From assembly GCA_963585895.1 (NCBI GenBank), contig OY757947.1:35840883-35904882 (forward strand): DNA of 64,000 bases, in the 5' to 3' direction. The DNA is from Sepioteuthis lessoniana (lineage: Eukaryota > Mollusca > Cephalopoda > Myopsida > Loliginidae). Below, piece by piece: positions 1-11,250 of the stretch (its first letter is position 1; each line of letters starts with the position of its first letter). The translations under genes and the position numbers were made by a program. The notes under the pieces were generated by a model that was given only the letters and a program-made list of their open reading frames with translations, searched no databases and was not told where the DNA came from.

Positions 1-1180
1 TGTTGATAGAATTAAAAATGAAAAATTGTTTTATCTTAGTTTTTGATATTAATTAACATTTGCTTTCTTCATGAGACAACACAGAAACTTGTGAAGGGAG
101 TTTATTGACACCCGCACCCCAAGACATGACTAATTATTCTATTCTAATCATATATGCTCTCTGAAATTTCAAAAATGGTAAAATAACGTACAATATGGTT
201 CTTCACAGCAATTTTTACTTCCTTCATTTTTGTAACTTAATCGTCTAAGGAGGTGGTTAATAAAGGAAAATGAAATTCAAGTTAAACATTTTTATTAGAA
301 GTTTAAAATTGACATAAAAATAATAAATAGATAACTTTCATTGATTAGAATTTTTAGTGTGATTTTTCATTAGAAAATATTTTTTTCTACAGAGGCCCAC
401 CATAGAAATTGTGCCTAAGTCTTGGAATTTATTAAATAATCTGTTGGCTTCATCAGGGCGCTTCTGGTAGTGTAATGGTTAGCCAGGTAGACAAGCAAAC
501 CTTCACGAACGAGTTCGATTCTCCTTAGTTACCCCATTTCTATGACCTTGTGACAAATCTGAGCAAAACGCTTAGTAAATTATTACTGCTGGCTCAATCA
601 GCCCAGCCTGACATAAAATTATATTTTCTCCAAAACAATCAATTCTATATTGATATCAGTTCACGTATATTACGCACTTGTAAGTCAGTAAATTTGGTTG
701 ACAATTCAATAATGTATATTTCGTGTTTAATATTGCGTAAAACTAATTCTCCCTTATCACCGTCCGTTTTAGTTGTTCCGTTGGGAAATCTTTTTCTGAT
801 CTTTCATTGTTTACGTTTATCGACGATGAAAATTATAAACAAGTTATTTAATTTCTTGTCAATTTTATCGTCCAAAACAAATTTGAATGTCCTCGTTTTT
901 GTACTAGTTAAAAAGGAGTGGGTGTAATTTCTTCCTTTCACCTAAGAAAATCTCCTCCTCTCAACGTCTTCAAACTTCCAACTAGGCGTAGTTTTGTCAC
1001 TTGAGACTTATGTGACTATGTACCCTCCCCAAGATAAAGTTTCAGCCATGGATTTTTTTGTTTACTCTTTGGGTAAAACATGAAATATGATAAAAGCGAA
1101 ATTAATAATTACCAATATTTGTCTTTCAACCATCCGAAAAGCACATGGGAAAGATTCCATCAATCCTCCTTGATATTTCT
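1..1180. repeat. Partial copy of the A/B intergenic block (copy 0)
   Basis: This stretch matches about 28915-30150 in the same direction and about 56540-57790 in inverted direction. It also matches 11340-12000, which lacks the middle part. It carries a tRNA-like SINE head and A/T-rich non-coding sequence. Its left end is cut by the window edge, so another ZNF unit probably lies upstream. No gene with an ATG start is supported here. Confidence 0.8.
456..535 (+). repeat. tRNA-derived SINE head
   Basis: A TGGTAGTGTAATGGTTAGC segment resembles a pol III A box, and GAGTTCGATTCTCC at 511-524 resembles a B box. The arms do not fold as a proper tRNA, so this is a SINE head rather than a tRNA gene. 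Copies with the same neighbours occur at 29368-29445(+) and 57232-57309(-), so the insertion predates duplication of the block. The 3' limit of the element is not clear. Confidence 0.6.
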
Positions 1181-1887
1181 CTAATATATACAGATATTTC
1201 TATTTACCCTCCTCATGGTGAAGAATTTTGTAAAAAGAATGAAATAAAATGAATAATTTCCAATATTTGTCTTCCAGCCATCAGAAAAGCTCCTGGAAAT
1301 GAATCAGTCACTTCCACAAACATCTTTAAAATCTCACATTAATATTTGTTATAGTACGGATTTTTGAAAGTGCTGTTTACCCACTTTAAAACGAGAGATT
1401 AATATAGTCAGCCATATTATTTTCTGTATTATTTGCTAATTATTGTGACATTGATTTCTGAACAAGTTCACAAAATATCAACAAAATTTTATTAGAATTC
1501 AAGGATTAGGTAAATAATTTTTGTTATCTTTCTGTAAATTAAAAAAGAATTCACTTGCAGATTATTAATTTTTTTGTTTTAAAAGTGACCCGCTTTTCAC
1601 AAATATTCTTCGTTCTATAAAGAGTTGGTAAATAATTTTTCCTAACTTCTCTAATCCACAGCTTGTTAATCACATAGATATCCATATTGTAACGCTAAAG
1701 TCTCATAAACATCTCTATGATTATTTTAGATTTGAATAAATTATTATCAGACAAAAAATGTCCAATCCAGACCTTGTTAGTCAAAGTCAAATTGATATCT
1801 TTCTCGATATGTACAAATCTCATGAACATCTCTGATTATTTTAGATGATATTAAAAAATCAATAAAAACCAATAGCACGGGGTGATT
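1181..1887. other. AT-rich DNA with nothing recognised
   Basis: Homology to the intergenic block fades near 1180. The rest holds A/T-rich sequence with a few internal near-repeats of short phrases and no coding, RNA or transposon signal that I can support. Confidence 0.5.
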
Positions 1888-2560
1888 TTGTAGTGGAACG
1901 TACTTTGTTAACCTCAGTTGAAAAAATAATTGACATTATGTATTATGAAAACCTTTATTTTTTATTGATATATAACACAAATGACAAAATGAAGGAAGTC
2001 ATGCCTAGTGTTTTTAAGTTGTTTATATTTTTAAAAAATGGGAGCTAACATCTCCGTCGCCATCTTACAAACATTAAAAAATCAAACGATCGAGATCAAT
2101 AAAATATTCTTGTATTTGACTAAAATATTACACAAACGCGATTCCGTCTATTCAGGTCGGGCCGTAGAATATGATGACTCTATTCCTGTTGAGAGGTAAA
2201 ACTCCTCCCACGGGGTCATCGGTTGGCCGTTAGTGGCCAAACGTGTTGCCTGAGGACGAGATGCTGGTAGCTGTAGAATACGCTGACTACACCTCTGCAG
2301 AAAGGTAAAACTCCTCCCACGGGATCATTAGTTAGCCGTGGGTGGCAACATATGATGCCTGAGAACAATTTCCTTGTAGCTGAGTAGTCCTGGACACGGT
2401 AACCAACTAGTCAAGTCACTATCAACACACACCTTTTGTCCTTACTGGGCTTGATGGACAGTTGGACAGGTTTGATCCGATCAATTGGCTGATTGTCAAG
2501 CCCTAGTACCTCATATGATTGTGCCAACGGTAATCATCAGTTGATTATCAGTTCTATTTC
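1888..2560 (+). repeat. Repeat R, copy 1 (with ~109-bp subrepeats)
   Basis: It matches 18277-19110 on the same strand and 43338-43795 in reverse. The core begins GTAGAATA, contains GGTAAAACTCCTCCCACGGG and ends near TGATGCCTGAG. In this copy the core occurs twice, starting at 2164 and 2273 (spacing 109 bp), plus a partial third start near 2378. No protein is encoded. The family is unknown to me; it could be a non-autonomous transposon or a SINE-like element. It marks the left edge of each higher-order unit. Confidence 0.7.
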
Positions 2561-2859
2561 AAACAATTTAGTTTAGTATGAGTACAGTTTAATTGTCAAA
2601 AACCTTTCTATTTCAAGCTATTCCCTTTATTTAAACAATTCTAATTCAGCCAATTTAGCGGACAAATCAGTTTTCAATATAATCCTTTACCAGTCAATAA
2701 CAGTCCACACCATCAGGAGGCGGAAGTTAACATAACTTTCAGTCGATGAGATATTTTCAACTGCGTGTTAATAAAGTCAAAATATTCCGGGATCTACATT
2801 ATTTTACTATTTTTCAACTTTAGAAACACGTATATGATTAAAAAGCAATAATAATCAAT

Positions 2860-3772
2860 TTCTTGTGGGTGGGGATGTCAAAACGTTCTTTTATCTGTTT
2901 CTCTGTTGTCTAATAAAGAAAGAAAAGGTTAATTAAAAACTAAAACTAAAATAAAACTATTTTTCATTTTTAATTCAAAAAACAACTGAATTCTTTAACT
3001 AGATATTGGAAATAACATGGAAAAGAAACAAAATTGTCATTTCTTCATTTTGGTAATTTGTATTAAAATATTTTTCTACCAAGAAGGCAATAAATACGAA
3101 AACAATACAACTGGCCTTATCACACAAATCTACTTGAAAGCCATATTTCATTCGGGACAACCGATTTTTTCATCCTATATTACCGTATTTGTAAGTAAGT
3201 ACATTTTCTCAACTGTTTAATAATGTATAATATTAAATATGGAGTATAAATACTTCTCTGTGATCAATGTTCATTTCATTTATTCTTCTGGCAATTTTTT
3301 TTCTTTTTATTGAACTTTCATTGTTTATATTTATCGACTATGAAAACAACAAACCAACTATTTTATTTGTCAACTTTATCGTCTGAAACAAATTTAAATG
3401 TACTCTTATAGATAAGTGCCACCAATGAAAGTTCACTTTATTTTCTTTTTTAATTTACCTGCGAATTAAATAGAAATGTTATTCAACTGGGATAAGAGTT
3501 TGTTTCAGTTATTTTCTTCATTTTTGAAGCTATTTAAAATAAGATATTGTACGAGCTAAGAAGTGTGGTAGGGGTGTATTTTTTCTGTCTGTTTGCAATC
3601 TTCTTCAAAAAAACGTCCTCAAACTCCTAATAGATGGAGTTTTTAATTTAGACTTACATAATTATGTACCGTCCTAATTTTATTTATTGTCAACTTTATC
3701 GTCTATAAACTGCATTTCCTTATTATTTTCCTTCTCTTAATTGATAGTTTTCTCGTAATTTATCGATTACAG
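2860..3772 (+). other. Orphan ZNF 5' module (exon-like block, donor, intron, acceptor)
   Basis: This is homologous to the 5' regions of the B and A ZNF genes, for example 14150-15386, 32640 onward and 57650 onward. The conserved exon-like block is about 3085-3190, followed by GTAAGT donors at 3191/3195. The acceptor TATCGATTACAG ends at 3772. The implied intron of about 580 bp is much shorter than in the other units. No zinc-finger exon follows: within about 30 bp the sequence becomes an antisense RTE fragment. I read it as a gene unit whose coding exon was lost. Confidence 0.6.
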
Positions 3773-3798
3773 ATTTTTAACCTGAAGAATATCCAGAA

Positions 3799-5060
3799 TT
3801 TATGTTCCTACAACGTCACGTTCTTCTGGGGTAAACTGTCCTAGTTTGATGTCTAGTTGATTATAAACAATTTTCGTGATAGGTTTATCTGTAATTTTTT
3901 GAAATTTTCCCCGCAGATTCTTGAAATGTGCTATCCACATATGCATTCGTTCTTTTTGCTGGCAGCTTTTAGTTTAACTCTGGTAGAATTCTTTTCTTTG
4001 CTGTCTAACATGATATTCGTGATTGTCTATCTTCTTCTGATTTTCTAATTTGATTGATCTGTTGAATGTATTCTATTTGTTCATTTTGAAATGCGTTTAT
4101 TAGTTTGCTTTATGACTTCTTACGTTTCTGAGCGTTGACATTCATTGGGTTCCTTTTATTATAGTGGGATGCTGTTTTCACGCTGTCTTGTTTTTCTTAA
4201 CTGCTAATGTTGCCAACGGAACTCTATGTTTGGCTCTTAGTTTGGTATGCATTCTGCTACTGCTTTCATTTGGGTATGGACCAGGTTCTCAATTTCGTCA
4301 TTCGGAGTAAATGTTTAGGATATCTCCTGAAGAGCATCGAAAATATTTCTTGGAGTTATCGTATATTTATCTCTAATATCTCTATTGTTAAGCAAGAACC
4401 AGTCATAGTATGTGGCTTTTGTTGTTTGCGTTTTATTGTTGCGTGGGTTCAGACTAATCTTTGCTGAGACAATTTTGTAATCGGAAGACACATTTCCAAA
4501 AGAGGAAAATGCCACACAATTCAAAGCGCTATTAATCCATTTCTTATGAGGATGTAATTCATCTGTGCTTTAGCATTATTTGTGTAAGCATAGGTCCATC
4601 ATTTTCGCTTCCTTTTCTGGAATTTAATATTAAGTCATGTTATTCCATTTCCAAGTGGGAAATCTGTTAGATGGTTCCCATTTCTCTTTGACAGGCTATG
4701 CAAGCAAAATTAGTTATTTTCATTTTTACCTATTTGAGCATTCCTGTCTCCACCGATGATTAGAATGTTGTGTTTGGAGATACTACGAACAAAGGAAGGA
4801 TAACACGTTATAGCAGAGGATGAGGTCCGTTTCATCAGGAGAATTAGCAGGACTACGGATTGAAATGATTGTTTCGCAGGGGGTTGCCGTTAAACGTAGC
4901 TACCGTAATTCTCGTCTATATTTTCTCGATGCTTTAACTGATTATAGCACACAAAGACTGAGAAACATTCCAACAGCGCCTATGACGGCATTGATAGAGT
5001 TTTTCCCAGCAGATTCATAAACAAATGTCCATCTATTGCCAGTATCGTTAAATACTGCTG
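3799..5060 (-). mobile_element. RTE-clade LINE fragment (endonuclease and linker)
   Basis: Read on the minus strand, 4700-5020 gives an endonuclease (APE-type) segment including an 'ILIIGGD'-like core. About 4315-4524 gives the SSDYKIVSAKISL endonuclease C-terminal segment. About 3800-4200 gives the linker before the reverse transcriptase. Frameshifts and stops are present throughout, so it is dead. It lies immediately downstream of the orphan splice acceptor at 3772. A related, longer fragment occupies the equivalent place in unit 2 (21390-22790). Confidence 0.8.
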
Positions 5061-5390
5061 CTATTTGCTGGATTGAAGCTCATCATATTTTTTGTAAATA
5101 CTCACAAACGTTGAATACATACTTTACGCGATAATCTGTAGATTTCATTGTAATTTACAAGATATAATCAAGAAACCGGTTTGTAATTATTTACAAATAA
5201 GCAATAGACATATTTTACATGATAAATAGTTGATTTCTTCTAAATCAAGTTATAATAGTTATAATAGTTAATCGGGCAATAGGAATTAAATGGTAACAAT
5301 AGTAGCTCTGTATGTGTGTGTGTGACTGCGTGTGTGTGTATGTACACATATAAATATGTGTATATGTGTAGGGGGTGTATTTATGTATAT
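5061..5390. other. Conserved non-coding flank with (TG)n run
   Basis: No gene is present. The stretch repeats nearly unchanged at about 22800-23120 and, inverted, at 63903-64000 where the window stops. A TG-rich simple repeat (about 5309-5370) directly precedes the RTE 3'-end fragment. Confidence 0.6.
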
Positions 5391-5585
5391 AAGTGATGTA
5401 CTCCTATGGACCCCACATATGGACGAGCAAAAGCAGGATGACCAGCTCGAACATACATACAACAGCTCTGTGAGGATACGGGATGTAGCCCTAAAGACCT
5501 GCCAAAGGCAATGAACGATAGGGAGAAGTGGCGAGAGAGGGTCAGGGATATCTGTGCTGGCGGCACGACATGATGATGATGATGT
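5391..5585 (+). mobile_element. RTE LINE 3'-end fragment with (TGA)n tail
   Basis: It encodes the C-terminal tail of the RTE protein in broken frames (SDVLLWTP, then EHTYNSSVR, then a frame change to NDREKW-type sequence). It ends in a TGATGATGATGATG run typical of RTE 3' ends. Being 5'-truncated to about 195 bp, it cannot move on its own. The same insertion is at 23121-23311(+) and 63703-63902(-), so it predates the block duplications. Confidence 0.85.
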
Positions 5586-5929
5586 ATATAATATTTTCTT
5601 TAGCTATTATAGGAAAAGGAATACAAGGTTTTTCAAATCTTTGTCTACCATCTGATTAGTTTTCGATGGTGGTTTTCAAGTTCATTTCTTTCAGGAGCTT
5701 AAGAATAAGATGTAAATTGTAGGGGTTTTAAGAGTTGTTTTGTAAATATTTATAATCATTGAATATTTTATATTTTATCCGATAATTTGCAGATTTTATC
5801 TTCAATTAGTTTCGATAGTTACTTGGGTTATCGGAATATTTTCTTAATATTATATATGAGAGCAGGTAGGTTTATGTAGATGTGTAAATATGTGTAGAGT
5901 GTATGGGTGTGTGTATCTATGGGTGTATA

Positions 5930-5968
<39 letters not shown>

Positions 5969-6761
5969 TGCTTTTTGCATAGGGAAAAAAGTAATACAGT
6001 TTTTTCGGATTCAGTCTTTGAACTGAATAATAGTTTTAAATCTTTGAAAAACTGATATTCATCGATCAGCGTATCGAGTGTCATTTATTTGTTCAACTGT
6101 AAATTGTGAGAGTGATTTTGTTATTGCTGTTTTCTTTTACTTTTATTGTATATTTTTATGCGTGGAGGAGGGTAAAAAGGAAAAAAAAGAGAAGAGGAAT
6201 GCATGGAAAGGTTTTTAGTATTTTGATTGATTTTTTTAGTAGGAAAAACGCTGGAATTGTATGGAGGATTTTTTTTCTTTTTAGCCAATGGAAAAAGAAA
6301 TACAGAATTTTTCGAATTTTGTCTTACAATTAAACAATTTTCAAATCTTTTAAGAATTAATATTTCTTGATCAGTGCTTCGAACGTCAATGATTTGTTTT
6401 ACTGAAAATCGTTAAAGTGAATTTTTTAGGGTTTCTTTTTCCTTTTTTTATTTTTATTTTTTCCTTTTTATTTTTTTGCGTTCATGATGGGTATAAAATT
6501 GGAAAAAAAGAGGAAAAGAAAAAAATTCCAATAGCTGTAGTAATTAAACCCCTCTACATATGATCAGGCATGAGAAACGTCCCTACTATTAAAAGACAAA
6601 AGAGAGTACCTTTAATGTTCAAAGAATGTTTAAACAAATATTTTAAAACATAAAACAAATGAGGGAAAGGTAAAACCAAGTAGCAATGGTCGAAAATTTA
6701 GTTATGTATATGTGTGTGTGGGTGTGAATCATACGAACACGTTAGGAGAATGGTAATCAGT
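5586..6761. other. Non-coding block shared by the three A-type units
   Basis: It contains an (AT)n run at about 5932-5962 and long T/A-rich tracts around 6180-6530. A motif near 6560-6610, whose reverse complement contains TAGTAGGGACGTTTCTCATG, has a looser relative in the insertion at 31780-31835. The block recurs at 23312-24465 and, inverted, at 62571-63702. Short open frames here are A/T-tract artefacts. Confidence 0.55.
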
Positions 6762-6935
6762 GTTGTTCGAAATATCTACGTGTACTTGTGTTTGACGTCT
6801 AGACAGACGGTTTAAAAGTGAACAAGTCCTACTTGCATAAAAGTGTATGTGTATGTATGTTGTTTGAAATATCTACGTGTACTTGTGTTTGACGTCTAGA
6901 CAGACGGTTTATAAGTGAACAAGTCCTACATATTC
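6762..6935 (+). repeat. 97-bp tandem repeat, two units
   Basis: Phrases such as ACTTGTGTTTGACGTCTAGA occur at 6784 and again at 6881, a spacing of 97 bp. The same array has two units at 24466-24640 and three at 62281-62570 (unit starts 62281, 62378, 62475). Copy number therefore changed after the block was duplicated. Confidence 0.85.
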
Positions 6936-6955
6936 ATAAGAAATAGTAATATTCT

Positions 6956-7095
6956 TCATCATCATCATCATCATCATGTCACGCTGTCAGCATGGATCTC
7001 CCTGATCATCTCTCGCAACTCGTCTCTATCGTCAATTGCTCCGTCATCCAGTCCCTACGAATCTACAATGCACTCTCCCTCAGAGGAAACTATTT
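6956..7095 (-). mobile_element. RTE-like 3' tail fragment
   Basis: On the minus strand it reads as a diverged RTE C-terminal tail ending in a (TGA)n run (the ATCATC run at 6956-6977). Copies are at 24661-24800(-) and 62110-62252(+). It lies a short way downstream of the stop codon of the A-type ZNF gene in all three units. Confidence 0.65.
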
Positions 7096-7909
7096 TATTT
7101 TAATTCAGAGGGATATAACTTGGATATTTTTCTTTAGGTCTGATCATTAACATCAATAAATGTGAGAGGAAGCGTGAACTTTTCAATTCAGTTAAGTTTA
7201 AAACGCCACAAACATAAAACTACTATTAAAGAAAAACATTTAAACTTTTAAAAAATTAGTTTTATTAACGACTTTGAAATTGTTGTAAAACTCAAATCAA
7301 TTACGTTCGTATATTGGTTGCTTTCTTGGGTTTTGTTTTTAGTTTAAGCATAGGGTTTTATTTTTTTAAATTTATTTTAGATAAATAATTATCCGTGGAT
7401 TAGTCAACACGATAACTGAGGGACCTTAGATGGAGAATAGCAACCAATAGAAAAATCAAGACTTCAATGACCAAAAAAAAAAAGTGGGGGGAGGAAGTGA
7501 TTTTTACATTATGCTATTCCTTATGTAAGTTCTTTATATTAAGATTTTACCACAAATCATAAATTCGATGAATAATTCTGGACTTTTTAAAAAGATAATT
7601 TAATAGTATGAACACCACAGAATAATGTGCATTCGACGTAAATCAAAAATGACAAATGACGGTAAAGTACGCTTTGTGGTGATAAAGTTTAACTGAAATA
7701 TCACTATTATAATGTCGATGTTTAGAGCTTCTCTTTACAAACTGTACTCTTGATGAAAATTTTACCTGCAATTTTGACAAAGTTCATAACGAATAATCCT
7801 GTTAATCAGGAGAAGTGTTGTTTTATCCAGGGTGATTTTTCATGAGCGCTGCCAAATTTGACATACATGAAAATGGAGAGCAAAAAGCTTCAAGGGAATA
7901 TGGCATTTC
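7096..7909. other. 3' flank of the first A-type ZNF gene
   Basis: Non-coding and conserved at 24801-25645 and 61308-62109. No obvious strong polyadenylation signal could be fixed. In unit 2 this flank carries a copied insertion of about 50 bp (see 25234-25282). Confidence 0.5.
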
Positions 7910-8599
7910 TCATATATGTGTTTTCATATGCCTGTTCAAATGTGATTTTCGGGAAAAGGAAGAGTTACATATGTCACAGGAGTATGGTCTCTCACCCGTG
8001 TGAATTCGACTATGACTATCCAAGTTTGATTTATGGGAAAAGGAAGAATCACATATGTCACAGGAATATGGCCTCTCTCCTGTGTGTGTTCGACTATGAT
8101 CATCCAAATGTGATTTTCGGGAAAAGGAAGAGTTACATATGTCACAGGAGTATGGTCTCTCACCTGTGTGAGTTCGACTATGCCTATGCAAGCTTGATTT
8201 ACGGGAAAAGGAAGAATCACATATGTCACAGGAATATGGCCTCTCTCCTGTGTGAGTTCGCCTATGCTCATCCAAGATTGATTTTAAAGAAAAGGAAGAT
8301 TCACAAATTTCACATGAATATGGCCTCTCTCCAGTGTGTGTTCTTATATGCCTTCCTAAATCTGATTGTTGTGTAAAGGAAGATTGACAAATTTCACAAA
8401 GATATCGTTTCTCTCCTCTGTGTCTTTGCATATTCACTTGAACTCCCGAATTCATTGAAAAGCTAGAGCCACTCATTTCACAAGTATATGACTTCTCGTC
8501 AGAATGTGTTTGTATATGCACTTCGAACTCAGATTTAGTGGAAAATAATGAGCCGCATATTTTGCATGAGAATGGCTTTTCTTTGATGCGTGTTTGCAT
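7910..8599 (-). CDS. C2H2 zinc-finger protein, A-type (unit 1), 229 aa
   Basis: A single coding exon starts with an ATG (MQTRIKEKP) and is almost wholly zinc fingers. Eight repeats of exactly 28 residues begin at residues 10, 38, 66, 94, 122, 150, 178 and 206, and the protein ends one residue after the last histidine. Seven fingers keep C-x2-C and H-x3-H. Finger 2 (from 38) has Ser for the second Cys and Asn for the first His. Linkers are TGERP. The DNA-contact positions (-1, 2, 3, 6) differ between fingers, for example R/S/S/R, R/S/H/D and H/S/N/S. It is probably a nuclear DNA-binding protein; target and effect are unknown. The spliced 5' UTR is inferred: acceptor at 8812 and donor at 11161. 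Closest relatives are at 25646-26251 and 60534-61307. It is divergent from the B-type gene at 15636. Confidence 0.88.
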   Translation of the reverse strand: MQTRIKEKPFSCKICGSLFSTKSEFEVHIQTHSDEKSYTCEMSGSSFSMNSGVQVNMQRHRGEKRYLCEICQSSFTQQSDLGRHIRTHTGERPYSCEICESSFSLKSILDEHRRTHTGERPYSCDICDSSFSRKSSLHRHSRTHTGERPYSCDICNSSFSRKSHLDDHSRTHTGERPYSCDICDSSFSHKSNLDSHSRIHTGERPYSCDICNSSFSRKSHLNRHMKTHI

Positions 8600-8811
8600 G
8601 TTTTATTATAAAAGTTTATTTCTCTCCAGTGTTTATCTGCATATACGCCATACCTTACATGAAAAAAGCAAAATACAGAAGACTATTTTCTTCAAAAGAA
8701 TACAATGTGTGTCCTGTAGATATTCATTTAATTCTTTTCCAATGGGATTTCTTTGAAAATACTGGTAACCAAGAAAATACTGCATGGAAGAAATCCTTCG
8801 GGCAAACAAAT

Positions 8812-11161
8812 CTGCAATCGATAAAACAAGAAAAAACTATCAATTTAGACAAGGAAGAGTTATAAAGAAATGTAGTTTGAAACTGTTAATAATTTTTTGA
8901 AAAATACTGAATCGTTTAGTTTTGTGCATTATATTTGCATTTAAATGGTTTCTATAATTCAAAATAGAAATGGAAACTACATTACATTTAAGTATGTATG
9001 TAGCGTATTACTAAAGAAAGAAAAGAAAGAAGAATCTGATATTCAGCCTCTCCTTTTCCTTCTCTTCATAGACCACAATAATATACATATGATCAGAAAA
9101 ATCTGATTTCAAATATTGGCAAGTGTAACCAGTATTATTTCTTTTTAATCGACGAATATATGAAATAAGCTTTTTGTGATGGAAAGACTCAAGACGACAT
9201 TTAATGTCATTTAGTCAATTTAAAGTGAAATGGGTTAAAGACAGTAAGAAACAAGTTTGATAATCTAGGATTAACTTATCCTTCAGTCCCATTAAGTCAG
9301 TAATGAAATGAAAAGCTCATTTCGACAATGATCTTTAATTTCCTTGTTTTTCACATTCTCAAATTAAACATTTTAATCCTCAGTAGAGACATGAATGATC
9401 GTATAGGAAAATGCAAATATGATAAATTCTTTCCTCAACTCACCCAACAGAAATGTTTGAGACATTATTTAGTGGAAATATTTTTAATAAACAACTCCAT
9501 TTAATGAAATATGGAATAGAGAAAAGAAAGATAATGTTAGCAATTAGGAAAAAGAAAGATTAGAGAAAAAAGTCAATTAATTACCTACACTTTACTGAAC
9601 TGCAAAAATTTGAGAAAATTTATTTGCCTGTTGATAAAAATTGTAATAATCTGCACTTGGAAAACATTCTGAGTTTTATAAATATTTACCAAAAATTCAC
9701 TGATCATTGAATATAAATGAAATGAGTTTTTGTTTTACTTGTTTTTATGTTTAGTTTCTTTTTCACATTGTAGAATTTAACTTCCCAACTTTTCAAATGA
9801 GGGGTGGGAACAAGTGCCCTTGGTAGAGTTGCAAACGGGCTGGACTGTGACATCGTTCAAACTCCAATATCTCAGATATGAGTTAAACACGATTATGATT
9901 GTCCTTCCCCGGGTGGGAAACTGCGACAGAAATGGGAACAAGTGCCCTTGGTAGAGAGGCAAATGTGACATCGTTCAAACTCCAATCGCGTTATCGCATT
10001 CAATTTTGAATGAATGCAATTGGGAAAGTTTTGAATCTCCTCCTACCCCTCTCAGAGATGAGTTAAACACGATTATTATAGGAATTCTTTTAGTATTTAA
10101 TAAACCATGATTGTTATTGTACTATTAAAAATAGGAAAAAACCATTGAGAAATATCACAATAACTTTTGAGTGGTAAACTGAGACGGATAGAACCCCCCC
10201 CCTTTCATTCTCATGGAAGTTTGCAGTTGGTCATTTAAAAAATCCCCCGCTTCTCGTGGACGTTTGCAGTGGTCAGTTCTTTGCTGTTAGTCATTCAAAG
10301 AAATCTCGCACACTATCAAACAAGATGTCTTCCGGAAAATACCAATAAGGAATATTACATTCTGTTATGTGTTGGAAATTGGGGACGGATAGAAAAACAT
10401 GCTCCTCGTCTTTCTCACAAATGTTTCCGGTGGTCATTTCTTTTCAGTTCGTTAAGCATTCAAAAAAATCTCGTACACTATCGACGAAGATATTTTCAGG
10501 GTTAGCGAGGTCAGAAAATGAAAGCGTAATGTCTTGCTAGTTGGAGAATTTATAGATACTTCCCATGTACTTTTCGTTTGTTTGGAAGACCAATATCGAT
10601 ATTTACTTACGTAGTTCTTATTTCACGAAAAAAGCAGTTTATTGCAAAAAATCTTCGCATGGGGAGGGTACATAATTGTATAAGTGCTAAATGACAGAAC
10701 TGCATTTTTTGTGGGTGTCTGAGAATTTTTTGTGTTGGATAATGTGGATGACAGAAAAAAATCCCCCCCAGCGTTTTTTTCTCTAGTACAATACGTAATT
10801 TTAAACTGCATAAAAAAAGAAGAAAATCATTGACACAAACTCTTATCACGATGATTGAATTTTAGTATAACATATGTATATAATTCTTAGGTAAACTAAA
10901 ATAAAATGAATGGAAATTTTCATATGTGACACTTATAAGTAAGAGTACATTTAATTTTGTTTCGGACGATAAAGTTGTTTATTTAAATTGTTTATTTATT
11001 GTTTCATAGTTGATAAATATAAACAACGGATATACAATAGAAATATTGCCAAAAAAAGAAGAAAAAAAAAACAATTGAAATGAATAATGATTACACAGAG
11101 AATTGGTTATAATCCATATTTAGCATTATACATTATCAGATAGTTGAGAAAATGTACTTAC
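8812..11161 (-). other. Inferred intron of the unit 1 A-type ZNF gene
   Basis: On the minus strand the donor is GTAAGT starting at 11161. The acceptor (TTTATCGATTGCAG) ends at 8812, leaving a 5' UTR segment 8811-8600 before the ATG. The intron of about 2.35 kb holds a tandem pair of tRNA-like units (9800-10075) and is conserved in all A-type copies. The splice sites rest on motif and conservation only; no transcript was available. Confidence 0.55.
9800..10075 (+). repeat. Tandem tRNA-like (SINE-derived) pair, ~128-bp spacing
   Basis: AAGTGCCCTTGGTAGAG (A-box-like) occurs near 9812 and 9940. Each is followed by a GTTCAAACTCC segment (B-box-like). Equivalent pairs lie at about 27480-27760(+) and 59060-59310(-), with a decayed version at 19868-20160(-). 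All lie inside A-type introns or their relic. No intact tRNA fold is seen. Confidence 0.5.
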
Positions 11162-11250
11162 AAGTGAATTGAAGTTCAATAAAGAATCGGATGTCCAAAT
11201 AGCCGTCAAATGAAGCCAGCAGCATTGTTTTCGTATTTATTGGATTCTTG
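11162..11250 (-). other. Conserved exon-like block with GTAAGT donor (unit 1 A gene)
   Basis: On the minus strand the block runs from AATCCAATAAATACG to TTCACTTG, followed directly by GTAAGTAC. Homologous blocks with donors are at 28722-28823(-), 57852-57949(+), 14391-14511(+), 32851-32971(+) and 3085-3190(+). A TTTTTACCAAG acceptor-like phrase sits at its 5' edge, so it may be an internal 5' UTR exon. It contains no useful ATG frame. Confidence 0.5.

Noticed and set aside
550-927. Open stretch of 125 codons, related to 29463-29813(+) and 56863-57213(-)
   Set aside because: The related stretches start at GTG or similar rather than ATG, change frame between copies, and lie in a diverged version of the 5' module with tRNA-like sequence. 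Openness is better explained by low stop density and shared descent.
6915-7103. Small open frame with a run of histidines (also at 24620-24808 and 62106-62294)
   Set aside because: The histidines are the (CAT)n tail of an antisense RTE 3' end, so it is not a gene.
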